A DNA stretch of 35,769 bases from Pirellulaceae bacterium (GCA_030748485.1 JASMLW010000278.1:1-35769); one strand, 5' to 3'; numbered from the stretch's first letter, positions 15,902 through 25,519 are shown. A program made the numbers and translations. The notes: generated from the letters alone by a model not told the origin.

Positions 15902-17371
15902 TCAGTGAACATGCCCATGCGCCGTATTGTCGTTGCCGCGATTCTTGAGCGCCAAATACAGTTGGTACGCACCGGTAGCGGCAATCGTCTTGCCGATCAG
16001 TTTGCCGTCGTTTTCGAGCACGACGACTTCTTTAGTGCGGTGGATGATGTGCACGGGGACGCGGTCAAAATGGTCGCCGTTCTGCTCGAAGACGAACGCC
16101 TCCGCGCCTTCTTCAACGACCGCGTCCAGCGGAGCGACGATCTGGTTTGGTTCGGGAGCCGACACGGGAATGCTGACCTCCAACCGTTGTCCCGGCCGGA
16201 ATCGCCAAGCGACAAACGCGCTCGACTGACTGTTCTCGGCGACTTTCTCATTTGGCAATTTCAGGTAGAAATGCAGCGCGCGCGACTCTTCGTCGACGTG
16301 ATCGGCGACGTTGAGCAACTCGAGGTGGGTCGAGCCGCGGCCGCCGCCTTGGTCGAACGTCGTGATCGAGAGGCTCCAATCGCGGCTCGCGGCTCCGAGC
16401 AAACTCTGCGCGTCTTCCTCAAAAGCCTGACCCTCCACGTACAGCAAGCGGTGATCGGCGATCGTCGCCAGAGCGTCGCCCGCGGTGACGTGTTGCCCTC
16501 GACGAGCGACGATTTTCTGGACGTGAAAATTCGGCTCCGGGGTATCCTGGTCGGCCGCCGGAGCGTGAGCGATCAGCGTCTGCAAGAGTTGTCGGGTCGC
16601 GAGAATCTGATCGATCTGCTCGTTTGAAATGCCGTGCAGCAGCAGTCCTTGCCGCCGCGCGCGAAGAGCCGCTCGGGTCTTGCGAGCATCGTATTCGTAC
16701 TCCAACTTGCGGCGACCGGCGATGACGCCGTCGCCTACCTGCGTCAGTCGAGTGATCTCGTCATTGATCACATCCAACTCTTCCGCCGCCAACAGAAACT
16801 CACGCTGCGCTATGACCAAATCCTCGTGAGTCAGCCGGAGTTCGAAGAGCGGTTGGTTTGGCGCGACTGACTGTCCCTCGGTCACGAAGACCCGCGTTAC
16901 AACGCCGGTCAGCGGAGCCGGTATGTCGAACTGAGAATGTCCGGGCCGCTCGACGACCATTCCCGGGGCGCTCACCGTCCGAACAAACGTGCTCGGCTTG
17001 ACGACCGTCGTTTGCAACCCGACGTTTTTCCACGCAGCAGCGCTCAGTTCGATCGCCGTCGCGTCGTCGTGCCCGGCGTGGGGAGTTAGTTTTGATGAGC
17101 CCGAGGGTTCGCTTCCATGGTTGTGCCCGTCATCGGCGCCGTGGTTGTGCCCGTCGTCCCCGCCATGATTGTGGCCGTCGTCGCCGTGGCTATGCCCATG
17201 TGCGCCGTGGTCATGCCCGTGGCCGTTATTGCTCGAGGCGGAGGAAGGAACTTCGATTCCGGCCAGCGGCAACCATTCCTGTCGAGTCGCCGCGGCCGCG
17301 ACGCCGACGATGACGATGATCGCCAATCCACAAAGCAGTGGAACTCGATTCGGTGTTGGATTTGATGTCAT
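15902..17371 (-). CDS. Periplasmic adaptor (membrane fusion protein) of metal efflux system, His-rich N-terminus
   Basis: A 489-residue CusB/CzcB-type adaptor linking the pump to the outer-membrane factor. ATG 17371 gives an N-terminal membrane anchor (about 11-28, PLLCGLAIIVIVGVAAAA). The upstream open frame is probably not coding, although no clear ribosome-binding site marks this start. Residues 50-86 are a His/Gly/Asp tail including three copies of (G/A)DDGHNHG, and the protein ends HGHVH; both are likely metal-binding. The lipoyl/barrel core is seen in FDIPAPLTGVVTRVFVTEGQSV and KIVARRGQHVTAGDALATI, with a helical hairpin between them. It sits 28 bases before the pump gene and 110 bases after the outer-membrane factor gene. 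Confidence 0.9.
   Translation of the reverse strand: MTSNPTPNRVPLLCGLAIIVIVGVAAAATRQEWLPLAGIEVPSSASSNNGHGHDHGAHGHSHGDDGHNHGGDDGHNHGADDGHNHGSEPSGSSKLTPHAGHDDATAIELSAAAWKNVGLQTTVVKPSTFVRTVSAPGMVVERPGHSQFDIPAPLTGVVTRVFVTEGQSVAPNQPLFELRLTHEDLVIAQREFLLAAEELDVINDEITRLTQVGDGVIAGRRKLEYEYDARKTRAALRARRQGLLLHGISNEQIDQILATRQLLQTLIAHAPAADQDTPEPNFHVQKIVARRGQHVTAGDALATIADHRLLYVEGQAFEEDAQSLLGAASRDWSLSITTFDQGGGRGSTHLELLNVADHVDEESRALHFYLKLPNEKVAENSQSSAFVAWRFRPGQRLEVSIPVSAPEPNQIVAPLDAVVEEGAEAFVFEQNGDHFDRVPVHIIHRTKEVVVLENDGKLIGKTIAATGAYQLYLALKNRGNDNTAHGHVH
17114..17185 (-). repeat. Three 24-bp tandem units encoding a His-rich metal-binding tail
   Basis: Three consecutive 24-base units each encode (G/A)DDGHNHG inside the adaptor gene (residues 63-86). 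Each adds two histidines and two aspartates. The units are nearly identical in DNA, implying recent slippage and probable copy-number variation between strains. Confidence 0.85.
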
Positions 17372-17481
17372 GTCGAGACATTTCGTGTGATGGGGCGATT
17401 TCCTGCGATCATCTTTGGCGCTGGGCGAGTTGCGGTCAACGCGTTTTCGCCCGCCGCTCGTCGCCACTCGGTCGTCCGCGT

Positions 17482-18885
17482 TTACTGAGAAGGAGCGTTG
17501 AAGCTGTTCTGCAGCAACATACCCTCGATTTCCACGTGCGACTCCCACACGTCGGCGATGGCCTCGAGCTCGGACAGTTTCGTCTGATAATAGGTTCGTT
17601 GGGCGTTCGTCCAGTCCAGATATCCCAGCTGTCCGCCGGCGTATCCCTCGCGGACCAGCTCCATCGTCCGCTCAACCTTCGGGATGATCTCCTTCGCCAT
17701 GTCGTCCGTCTGAACCCGCGCGTCGTTGTACTCTTCAAAGGCATTGACAAGGCGTTGGCGGAGATCCACTTCGACTCGTTCGAGATTGCTCGCCGCCAAC
17801 GCGATCTCGGCGCGGCGCTGGCGGATCAAACCTTGCTGCTTGTTCCAGAGAGGAAGCGCGACTCCGATTTGAACTGCGGCAACGTCCTGGCGAATCGCGT
17901 TGTCTCTCTGCACGGCGACCTGAACCTGAACATCCGGAGTGATCTCGGCGATCGCCGATTCGAGCGCAGCTTGGGCCTGTTCGACTTGCGCGGCCGCGAC
18001 GGCGATCTCCGGACTCTGCGCGACCAACCGTTGCAACTGTTGCTCAAAGTCCAGCGGCTCGGGCAGCTCGCCCAATTCGCCAGCCAATTGTTCGGTTGCG
18101 CTTTCCGTCGCGGCGCTGACCGCGGCGAGTCGTCGACGCGCCGAAAGCAGTTCGTTTACAGCGCGGCGGTGCAGCATGCGAGCGTTCTCAAACTCAACCT
18201 GAGTTTGCAACAGCCCAATGCGCGGGATGTCGCCGGCTTCCAGCAATCGTTCGGAAGTCTCCGTCGCTTCGCGCCCCAAGTCGACGAACTGTTCCGTCAA
18301 TTCCAGACGACGTCGAGCGATGAGAGCCTGGATGAACGCCATCCGCACATCGGTCTTCACCCGCTCGTCCAACTCGGCCAGCTGCTGTTCGATGCGGATG
18401 ATCTGGTGCTCGATCACGTGTTGACGCCAACCACGTTTCCCGCCCGTTGGCACGCGTTGCGCAATAGCCGCGCCCTGCATCCCCGCTGTGCCGACGGCGC
18501 CGATGTTCTCGGACATGTAACTGAGCGTTGGATTGGGCGCGATGCCCGCTTGCAGCCAGCTACCCTGCAGAGCGCGGATCTTCGCCAGCAATTGATTGCG
18601 CGCCGGATGGGCGTTGAGCGCCAGTTGTTGAAAGTGGGAGAGGTCGTGCGGAGAAGAATCGACCGCCTCCGCGGCGGATGAATCAACGGGAGGCTCGGTC
18701 GTGAATACAGCCGGTTGAACGACGCCCGACGATTCGGCGGCGGCGAGCTGCGGAGTGGGCGTCAGGGGAGTGCCGTCGAATTGGGAGGGAGCGACCGGCG
18801 CAGACTGACAGCCGGCACCCACGATCGCCACAGCGCAGACGATGATCCAGCGCGTACCCACTCGGCTCCCCCTCGTCGTGTACAT
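17482..18885 (-). CDS. Outer-membrane factor (TolC/CusC/CzcC family lipoprotein)
   Basis: A 467-residue outer-membrane channel component that completes the tripartite metal efflux system. The N-terminus is a lipoprotein signal with lipobox AIVGAGC (Cys26). The rest is the duplicated TolC-type helical pattern (VDLGREATETSERLLEAGDIPRIGL, then repeated long Glu/Gln/Ala/Arg-rich helices) and ends in a YLDWTNAQRTYYQTKLSELEA-like segment. ATG 18885 has AGGAGG unusually close (2 bases). GTG 18861, with GGGGGAG 5 bases upstream, would give a shorter, equally good signal peptide, so the start is open. It is first in the order outer-membrane factor, adaptor, pump. Confidence 0.88.
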   Translation of the reverse strand: MYTTRGSRVGTRWIIVCAVAIVGAGCQSAPVAPSQFDGTPLTPTPQLAAAESSGVVQPAVFTTEPPVDSSAAEAVDSSPHDLSHFQQLALNAHPARNQLLAKIRALQGSWLQAGIAPNPTLSYMSENIGAVGTAGMQGAAIAQRVPTGGKRGWRQHVIEHQIIRIEQQLAELDERVKTDVRMAFIQALIARRRLELTEQFVDLGREATETSERLLEAGDIPRIGLLQTQVEFENARMLHRRAVNELLSARRRLAAVSAATESATEQLAGELGELPEPLDFEQQLQRLVAQSPEIAVAAAQVEQAQAALESAIAEITPDVQVQVAVQRDNAIRQDVAAVQIGVALPLWNKQQGLIRQRRAEIALAASNLERVEVDLRQRLVNAFEEYNDARVQTDDMAKEIIPKVERTMELVREGYAGGQLGYLDWTNAQRTYYQTKLSELEAIADVWESHVEIEGMLLQNSFNAPSQ

Positions 18886-19018
18886 TCCCTCCTAGTCACT
18901 ATCGATTGTCCGGACTGTGCGGCTTGAGGAATTTGGGCAACGATTTCCGGTTGAGCGGCCGTTGCCGGTTCATCGCCAACCGTGAGCAGCCCGCCCACAA
19001 GGTTCTTTACCAACGTGT

Positions 19019-19530
19019 TCACAAGGGTGATTGCGCGGTGGAGACCCAAATCTGCCGCTGATGGTGTAGTTCGGCGGCGCGCTGGTAGGCGGCGCAGGCC
19101 AACCACCGTTGCGCCAACGGGCCCGGATCGGACGGGAAGCGAACACCGTCGATCGAAGTGGTCGTTTGCCGAGATGACTGGGCGAGATTCGCGAGCAGGC
19201 TGGCTGCTGTAGGCTGCATTTGGCTCTTCAGGCGATGGGCGTCGACAGCCATCGCGCTGACGCCCGCGGGGGGCAGACCATGCCGTCCGCCAAGCGCGAT
19301 CGCGCGCACTCGGCGCCGCAATGACTCGAGCCCGTCATCGAGCGTGGGTTCGGCTGTTCCCCATGGCGTGGCGGCCGCTTCTCGCCGCACGCCAGCGAGG
19401 TACTGACCGGTGAGTTTGTCCAAGCCGAGATTGACTGTCCCCGACCAGTTCTCCGGCAGCGCCAGATGGGGCGGTTGCGGCTGCTCAGCGGACTCTTCAG
19501 ACGACTCATCCGCGGAGACCGGTCGCCAGG
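19019..19530 (-). pseudogene. SWIM zinc-finger protein, 3' fragment (in a shifted frame)
   Basis: This frame continues the SWIM gene after a one-base shift near 19510-19530. It reads VSADESSEESAEQPQPPHLA, then PENWSGTVNLGLDKLTGQYL, a helical stretch (TLDDGLESLRRRVRAIALGG, LKSQMQPTAASLLANLAQSS) and stops with TAQSPL. Composition is that of a real protein, and there is no ATG, GTG or TTG in this frame near the junction from which it could start alone. The ATG that overlaps the upstream TGA (ATGA) opens a third, non-coding-looking frame. Joined, 5' and 3' parts make about 599 residues; removing one base makes the total length an exact multiple of three. Treat as one gene with its 5' fragment. 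Confidence 0.7.
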
Positions 19531-20819
19531 CGGGCGATTGCCAGGAGAGGCATACCGGGCGCGCGGCCGAGCCATTCCAGATTTCGCCGGTAGTGCACCA
19601 TGTCGCCCTGCATGGCGGCGGTGAGGGCGAGCTGTCCGTCTCCCAGATCGAGAACCAGTGCATGGCCGTTGAGCCCCACGACGCGACCGCGCAAGAACAG
19701 CAGGTCCCAGCCGGCAGGTCGCAGCTCGGGGATCGTCGGCAACGCATCGTAAACGCGCCGAACCTGTTGCTCCCATGGCTCGGCGAATCGCGCCGACGCG
19801 CCGGCTCCGCTCCAACCTTCAGCACTGCACGTCGCCGCTTTGGTCTTCTTGCCGGCCCCTAAACGACCGTCGTCGCTCGTCGTCGCATGTTGCACGATGA
19901 AGCCGCTGCGGCAAGTTTGGCGATGCGAGATCGACAGTCCGCCCAAGTCGATCCCCACTCCCCATGCTTCGCGGAGTCGCTCGACTCCTCCGGGCCGCAC
20001 ATTGGAGAGGGTGTAGATCTGGCTGCTCTCGTCGATCAAGTAGGTGACTACGCCGGAATACCCACTGCGCGTCAAAAGCGGCTCGGTGAACAATCCTTGC
20101 AAGCGGAGATTGCCGGCAGGAACGTAGGCTCGACGCGCGATTCCCAAAAAGTGCGGCGTCGCTTTTGAGGCGTCCTTGAGCCGCCAGGCCGTCTCGAGCA
20201 TGTCGGTTAGGTCGCCGATCAACGCGTGCGAATTGAAGCCCGCCGAGTCGGCGCGCAGCTGGCGGGAGTTTTGCACGACGCGGAGCGCGGAAGAACCGAG
20301 CCGATGGAGTCCCAGCTTGCGGCACTGATGGATGTCTCGCAACAAGGCGGCCTGGACCAGCGAGCCGGCCGACCGCGCTCCGCCCGCCAGCATGGCGGCA
20401 CCGCTCCGCCACATGCTCTCCGCCGCCGCGCGTTGATCGTCGCCCAATTCGGCGACCTCCGCCCGCACATCCTCCCCGTCACTCGCGGCGGAGTCGCTCG
20501 TTGCAACTTCGCTCGCCTCCAAATCCTCGCCGGCCTCCTCCCCGAGGTCGAGCTGGCTGAGTACGGACAGCAGGTGAAAACAACGCGGCGTGAGCAGGCA
20601 GGAACAACCGACGTGGTCGACCGAGCTCACCAGTCCATCGACCGGATTGAGCGACACGGTGTTCCCATCGGCGTCGATCCGCCAGGTGTCGTCCGCGGCG
20701 CTCCACTGCCACTCCTTCGCCGCTTCGGTGTCGCGGTCGAGTTTTTTGCGGACGCGAGCCGGAGCGTTCTCGGTGATCTCGGCCAACAGGCCGGGTGCGA
20801 TCTGCGGTCGTTCACTCAT
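19506..20819 (-). CDS. SWIM zinc-finger protein (YehQ-like), 5' fragment
   Basis: The last gene of the MoxR-VWA cluster. ATG 20819 overlaps the VWA gene stop as ATGA, so translation is coupled. Residues 72-82 (CSCLLTPRCFH) fit the SWIM zinc-finger pattern CxC-x5-CxH; SWIM domains bind nucleic acid or protein. An acidic Ser/Glu/Asp linker (about 92-125) and a long domain without recognisable motifs follow, including GYSGVVTYLIDESSQIYTLS. Translation stops at 19506 after LLAIARLATGLRG, but coding sequence clearly continues in the +1 frame to 19019. E. coli YehQ, also SWIM-containing, sits in a comparable neighbourhood. Function is unknown. Confidence 0.82.
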   Translation of the reverse strand: MSERPQIAPGLLAEITENAPARVRKKLDRDTEAAKEWQWSAADDTWRIDADGNTVSLNPVDGLVSSVDHVGCSCLLTPRCFHLLSVLSQLDLGEEAGEDLEASEVATSDSAASDGEDVRAEVAELGDDQRAAAESMWRSGAAMLAGGARSAGSLVQAALLRDIHQCRKLGLHRLGSSALRVVQNSRQLRADSAGFNSHALIGDLTDMLETAWRLKDASKATPHFLGIARRAYVPAGNLRLQGLFTEPLLTRSGYSGVVTYLIDESSQIYTLSNVRPGGVERLREAWGVGIDLGGLSISHRQTCRSGFIVQHATTSDDGRLGAGKKTKAATCSAEGWSGAGASARFAEPWEQQVRRVYDALPTIPELRPAGWDLLFLRGRVVGLNGHALVLDLGDGQLALTAAMQGDMVHYRRNLEWLGRAPGMPLLAIARLATGLRG

Positions 20820-23800
20820 CGCAGTTTTTCCCCAACCCACCGCGCCAGTTGCCGCGGACTGAGTGCGGCGACGGGCATGCCGGCGGCGGCGACCGATTCG
20901 GCCACGCTCTTGTTATAGCGCGGCGCTCCGTCGTCGTTCAGCGCCGCCAGTCCCAAGCACGTGGCTCCCGTATCGACGATCGCGCGGACTTCTTGAATCA
21001 GTCGTTGGACCGGATATCCCTCTTCAAAGTCGCTGACCAGAATGACTAGCGATCGCTTGGGAACTTTTAGCGTCTGCCGCGCGGCGCGGAGACCCTTGGC
21101 GATATGCGTACCGCCGCCGACCTCCACTTCCAGCAGCAGCCCCAGGGGATCGTCGACGTGCTCGCTAAAGTCAATCACCTTCGTGCTGAAGGCGAGGAAC
21201 TTGACGCTGACCGCGGGCAGGCCGGAAAAGATCGCCGACATCATGGCGCTGTAGATCACCGACGGCTCCATCGACCCCGAGACATCGACGACGAAGACGA
21301 TGTGCCAATCGAGGCTCTTTTTGGCTGCGCTGTTGAACACGAATCGTTCAGGGCAGAGTTGGATTCCGTCGTCCGTCTCGCGCGCAGTGTGGAGGTTGGC
21401 GCGAATCGTGCGGCGCAGATCCAGTCGCCGCGACCGCCGGTAGGTGGGGCGTTGCGTCGCCAGGCCGTGCAGCGCGGGTCGCAGTCTCGCGGCGAGTTGT
21501 TCGATCAGTTGATCGATGATGCGCTTGGCCAGTTTCCGCAGATGCTCGAGGGTGGCGTCGGGCATCGCGCCCTTGAGCGCGAGTACTTGTTCGAGCAGTT
21601 CGACCGAAGGCGTCACTTGGTCGGGATCGAGTTCGGCGAGCGCCGCCTGCCGTCCATCAGCGGCCGCCATCCCGAGCACTTCTTCGCGGACGTCGTTGCC
21701 GAAGAGCGACTCCAATTCGCCGGCCCACTCGCGCACGTTGGGAAACGGATCTTCGCGACCCGCGCCGTCTCCGCCGCCCAAGCCGGGCCCGCACCCCTCG
21801 CCGCGGCCATCGCCGTAGAGTTCGTCGAGGGCGCGAGCCGCCCGAACTCCCATGGGCGGCAGTTTCCGCGGTTGGGAGCCGAGCACAAGGCGCCAGCGGT
21901 CGGCCAGGCTGAGGGCGCGGGCCCCGGCGGCGGGCTTGATCGCTTTCGGCTCTTCCGTCACGTCGCCCAGCGCAGTCGCCGCGAGTTCAAGTTCAGGCAT
22001 CAACTCGGCGATCGCCACCCGCCCGGCTTCATCGGCGGCGAATCGGCGAGCCGCCAGTTCGGCGTCGTCCAAGTCGCCCGTCGACGTGAGCGATTCATCG
22101 GGGAGCCGTCCGATAATGCTCCGCAGCAACTCGTCGCGCGAAGCCGGGCTAAGACAGTCAAAGCCGCCCCGCAACGGTCCCAGCCGCTGCAGAAAGCCGT
22201 CGTCGTCAAAGGAATCGATGCGCTGCTCCAGCGGAGCCAAGAGCGACTCTTCCGAGTCCAGTCGAGGCCGCACCATGGTCAGCGCTCCGGTCAACCGGTC
22301 TCGCAATGCGCGGCGCGCGTCGCGGTCGATCGCCGAGTCGACCCAGCCGCCGATGCGCTGCCCGACCGTGTCGGCTTGCGCGACTCCCAAAAGCAACAGG
22401 GCCCCAGTGGCGGCTCCTTCCATTAACGGCGACCCGTCTCCCTCCATGCGCCGAAACGCCCAGATCAGACGCCCCGGATCCAATTGGCGACCGTCATGCT
22501 GTTGCTGCTGGAACCAAAGCACGAGGTCGAGCACGGCCCGCACGTCGCTTTCCAGCTCCGATCCGAGCAGCCCGTCGAGCCGGCCGATGGCGGCCTGCAG
22601 GAGAGGCGCGCTGTGGACTTCAGCGGGCAATTCAAACAGGTCGACGTGGGGCGGAGCCGTATCCTCGGCGCGAATAGGGAGAGCCGGCTCATGGCCCCGC
22701 GCGATGCGTTCGATGGTTTCCATCGCCGCGGTCAAGTGCGGTAGGTCCGCTTGCAAGATGTACTCGCCCATCAGCCCGCGCAATCCTTCCGCCGCCAGAT
22801 CGGGCAGGCCGCAACGCGCCGACCAGTGAACGCGCTCAATCCAACGCGTGGTCCATTCTTCCTCGTCGTCGTCCGACACGAGGGTTCGCACCGATCCTGA
22901 GGCGGCTTGCCTCAACGTCGCTCCGCGGCCGGCGGCGAGTTCCAACATGGCGGTCGTCGAATGCCGCCAAGAGACCTGCCACACTTGAGTCAGATGCTCC
23001 CGCAAGCCGAGCCCCTCTTCCGACGTCTGCTCGGCGTACGGAACGCCGACCGCGCCCAGCCGTTGAAACACGGCGACCCGAGCTCGATCCAACTTGCTGC
23101 GGAGCGGGTCGAGCCTCATCTGTTTTGATTCGTACGAGTCGGGTCCGGGCAGCCGCAACTCAGCGACCAGCGCTTCGACATGGATCGGCAAGCCCGAACG
23201 GGGCGCTTCGCTGGGCAACTCGCCGCGCCGCTGGCCGACCATCACCGACTCCATCGCTTTGGCGACGGCGCGGCCCATCCCCAACAACTCGCCCTGCGTC
23301 AAGCACGTCTGCAACGACTCCAACAGCTCGTCGCGACTCGGCGTTGCGTAGCCCCGCAGCCGCGCCAAGTCGCGAGCCATGCGGACGACCTCTTTCGCCT
23401 CGGCGGCGTTGGCTGGATGCCCCTGACCCCGCAACTCGCGACACACGCTGACCGCCAGGTCGGCGACGGCTTTGTCGAGATCGTCGCAGTCGTCGGCCTC
23501 CACAACTCGCTGCCGCCATTGCGGATCGCGGATGCCGGCCGGATACCCCGACCGTTCGTCGAGTTGTTCGAAAGAGTAGGGCACCAGCGCGGTCGCGACG
23601 TGCGGTTGTTCTTCTTCCTTCGCCCCAGGCGGCTCGTGAGCCGTCCAGAGCAGCGGATCGGGCATCAGCGCGGCCGCGTGGTACGAGCCAACGACGGCCA
23701 CCGACTTCTCCGACCCGGCCAGACACTTTCGCATAAACGTCTCGCGACACAGATCGTAGTCGTCCGCCACATCGTCATTCGAGCGCAGCGCCCAACCGAA

Positions 23801-24292
23801 CAACAACGCCGCGCGACGCACTGCTTCCGGTGTTGATCCCGGCGCCGGACTCTCCACCATCTTCTCCCACAACTGACCGACGTCGTCGGCTTCGGTGCGG
23901 TGGAGGATGTTCTCGAGCAACCCGGTTGGTTCGCGCGGCAGCGCGTCGGTCCGCGCGACATCGCCTCGCCAACCCATCGGCAGATCGAACGGCTGGACCG
24001 GCACCTGGTTGCGATACGCCCAGCGGACGGCGGCCAATTCGGGTGAGAAGTCAGCAAACGGGTAGAAACTCAACTGCTGATCGGCGCTGCAGCCGGCCAG
24101 CGCGACGGGAGCTCGCAATTCATCGTGAGCCAACCATTCCAGCCAGGGTTCGAACTCGGTCGGCAACTCCAGAAAGATCTGCCGCGGTTGAAATTCGCCT
24201 AGCAGTTCGGGCATCACCCGCGCCATCGCCGCACTGTGGTGCCGCACGCCGATCAACAACGGCTCGCGACAGGAGAGAAGTTTGGTGAACAT
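20816..24292 (-). CDS. DUF5682-VWA fusion protein (YehM + YehP-like)
   Basis: A 1158-residue protein that joins two families usually found as separate genes. The N-terminal part starts LLIGVRHHSAAMARVMPELL, with FLELPTEFEPWLEWL following, the DUF5682 (YehM) signature. A long helical middle leads to a Gly/Asp-rich linker (about 815-845). The C-terminal von Willebrand A domain (about 995-1158) has a complete metal-ion-dependent adhesion site: DVSGS (1003-1007), GGGTH and VSDF. MoxR-type ATPases typically work with VWA partners, and the gene for one lies 50 bases upstream. The protein has no signal peptide and should be cytoplasmic. Domain calls are confident; the cellular role is unknown. Confidence 0.87.
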   Translation of the reverse strand: MFTKLLSCREPLLIGVRHHSAAMARVMPELLGEFQPRQIFLELPTEFEPWLEWLAHDELRAPVALAGCSADQQLSFYPFADFSPELAAVRWAYRNQVPVQPFDLPMGWRGDVARTDALPREPTGLLENILHRTEADDVGQLWEKMVESPAPGSTPEAVRRAALLFGWALRSNDDVADDYDLCRETFMRKCLAGSEKSVAVVGSYHAAALMPDPLLWTAHEPPGAKEEEQPHVATALVPYSFEQLDERSGYPAGIRDPQWRQRVVEADDCDDLDKAVADLAVSVCRELRGQGHPANAAEAKEVVRMARDLARLRGYATPSRDELLESLQTCLTQGELLGMGRAVAKAMESVMVGQRRGELPSEAPRSGLPIHVEALVAELRLPGPDSYESKQMRLDPLRSKLDRARVAVFQRLGAVGVPYAEQTSEEGLGLREHLTQVWQVSWRHSTTAMLELAAGRGATLRQAASGSVRTLVSDDDEEEWTTRWIERVHWSARCGLPDLAAEGLRGLMGEYILQADLPHLTAAMETIERIARGHEPALPIRAEDTAPPHVDLFELPAEVHSAPLLQAAIGRLDGLLGSELESDVRAVLDLVLWFQQQQHDGRQLDPGRLIWAFRRMEGDGSPLMEGAATGALLLLGVAQADTVGQRIGGWVDSAIDRDARRALRDRLTGALTMVRPRLDSEESLLAPLEQRIDSFDDDGFLQRLGPLRGGFDCLSPASRDELLRSIIGRLPDESLTSTGDLDDAELAARRFAADEAGRVAIAELMPELELAATALGDVTEEPKAIKPAAGARALSLADRWRLVLGSQPRKLPPMGVRAARALDELYGDGRGEGCGPGLGGGDGAGREDPFPNVREWAGELESLFGNDVREEVLGMAAADGRQAALAELDPDQVTPSVELLEQVLALKGAMPDATLEHLRKLAKRIIDQLIEQLAARLRPALHGLATQRPTYRRSRRLDLRRTIRANLHTARETDDGIQLCPERFVFNSAAKKSLDWHIVFVVDVSGSMEPSVIYSAMMSAIFSGLPAVSVKFLAFSTKVIDFSEHVDDPLGLLLEVEVGGGTHIAKGLRAARQTLKVPKRSLVILVSDFEEGYPVQRLIQEVRAIVDTGATCLGLAALNDDGAPRYNKSVAESVAAAGMPVAALSPRQLARWVGEKLR

Positions 24293-24342
24293 GGGGAGCG
24301 CTAATTCGACTGTGGTACTCGATCCGACCGATCCGCTGCTCG

Positions 24343-25515
24343 TTAGACGTTCTCCTCCAGCACGCTGCGAAGTTCGAGCATTCTTTGCCAGACGTGTGCT
24401 TCGCCTTCGGCTCGGCGCTTGACGACGCTATCCCAGTAGGCGAGCAACCGTCCTTGATCTTTGGGATCGTCTTTGAGGACGACGCCCAGCAGGTGGCCCG
24501 GAATGAGTGAGATCGGGTCGCGCTGTGACGGGAAATAGGCGGACTGGCGACCGATTGCAGCGGCGACCGCGACCGCTTCAGCCGTGCTCATCACGGTGCT
24601 CGGTTTCTCGACGGCCCAACCTTCGGCGCTGCGGCCTTCCCGCAAGTCTCGAAAGGCGGTGACCAGGACATCGAGCACGGCGTCGTCGACACTCAACTCA
24701 ACACCGCTCTGTTCGAGCAGGGCGGCGGCTTGGGAGCGGACGAGTTCTCGTTCTCGTTCGTGTTCGGCGATCGGTCCGACGACTTCAAAGTTGAAGCGTC
24801 GCTTCAAGGCGGCGGACATCTCCGAGACGCCTTTGTCGCGGAGGTTGGCGGTGGCGATCACATTGAAACCGGGCGCGGCGAAATCGACTCCATCGTCGCC
24901 TTTCAATTCGGGGATCATGATCCGCCGCTCGGAGAGGATCGAGATCAGCGCGTCCTGCACTTCGGGAAGACAGCGAGTCACTTCTTCGATTCGCACTAGC
25001 ATGCCTTCGCGCATGCCCGTCAACACGGGGGAGGGAGCCAGCGCGTCGGGTTGGGGGCCGCGAGCCAGCAACATCGCGTAGTTCCACGAATACCTCAGGT
25101 GATCCTCGGTGGCTCCCGCCGTCCCTTGAATGGTCAGCGCGCTGACTCCGCTGATCGCGGCCGCCAGCAATTCGGAGAGCATCGACTTGGCCGTGCCGGG
25201 CTCGCCCACCAACAGCAATCCGCGTTCACCCGCCAACGTGACCACGCTGCGCTCGATGAGTGCTCGCCGGCCAACGAATTTCTCGGCGATCACCAGCGTT
25301 TTCGCCACGCCCGTGGGAGCCTTGACACCCTTCGGCAGTTTCAACTTGTCGCCCTGCGATCCGCAGATGAATGTGACGACCGCCTGCGGCGACAATCGCC
25401 AGCCGCCCGGTTTTGGCAGATCGTCGTACGCCGCCAAGAACGCTAACTCTTCCGCGTAGCGCTCTTCAGCCGGGGGAGACTGCTTAACCGCATCGCCATT
25501 CGTTTCCGCCATCAC
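24343..25515 (-). CDS. MoxR-type AAA+ ATPase (YehL-like)
   Basis: A 390-residue AAA+ ATPase of the MoxR/AAA_5 group. It shows Walker A GEPGTAKS (104-111), Walker B MLVRIEEV (172-179), sensor-1 Asn in ATANLRDKG (221-229) and an arginine-finger candidate in ALKRRFNFE (236-244). The N-terminal 80 residues form a family-specific extension. Such ATPases act as chaperone-like motors that insert cofactors or remodel complexes with VWA partners. It begins 4 bases after the giant gene's stop and ends 50 bases before the DUF5682-VWA gene, so the set is co-transcribed. ATGs at codons 1 and 2 are equivalent. E. coli YehL is the closest named relative I can suggest. Confidence 0.9.
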   Translation of the reverse strand: MMAETNGDAVKQSPPAEERYAEELAFLAAYDDLPKPGGWRLSPQAVVTFICGSQGDKLKLPKGVKAPTGVAKTLVIAEKFVGRRALIERSVVTLAGERGLLLVGEPGTAKSMLSELLAAAISGVSALTIQGTAGATEDHLRYSWNYAMLLARGPQPDALAPSPVLTGMREGMLVRIEEVTRCLPEVQDALISILSERRIMIPELKGDDGVDFAAPGFNVIATANLRDKGVSEMSAALKRRFNFEVVGPIAEHERERELVRSQAAALLEQSGVELSVDDAVLDVLVTAFRDLREGRSAEGWAVEKPSTVMSTAEAVAVAAAIGRQSAYFPSQRDPISLIPGHLLGVVLKDDPKDQGRLLAYWDSVVKRRAEGEAHVWQRMLELRSVLEENV

Positions 25516-25519
25516 AGCC

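Noticed and set aside
19228..19518. A separate gene starting at the ATGA overlap after the SWIM stop
   Set aside because: This frame is Arg/Ser/Pro-rich and ends early, while the neighbouring frame continues as sensible protein.
21104..22829. Plus-strand open frames opposite the DUF5682-VWA gene
   Set aside because: Arg/Ala/Ser-rich shadows across a gene with a clear VWA domain.
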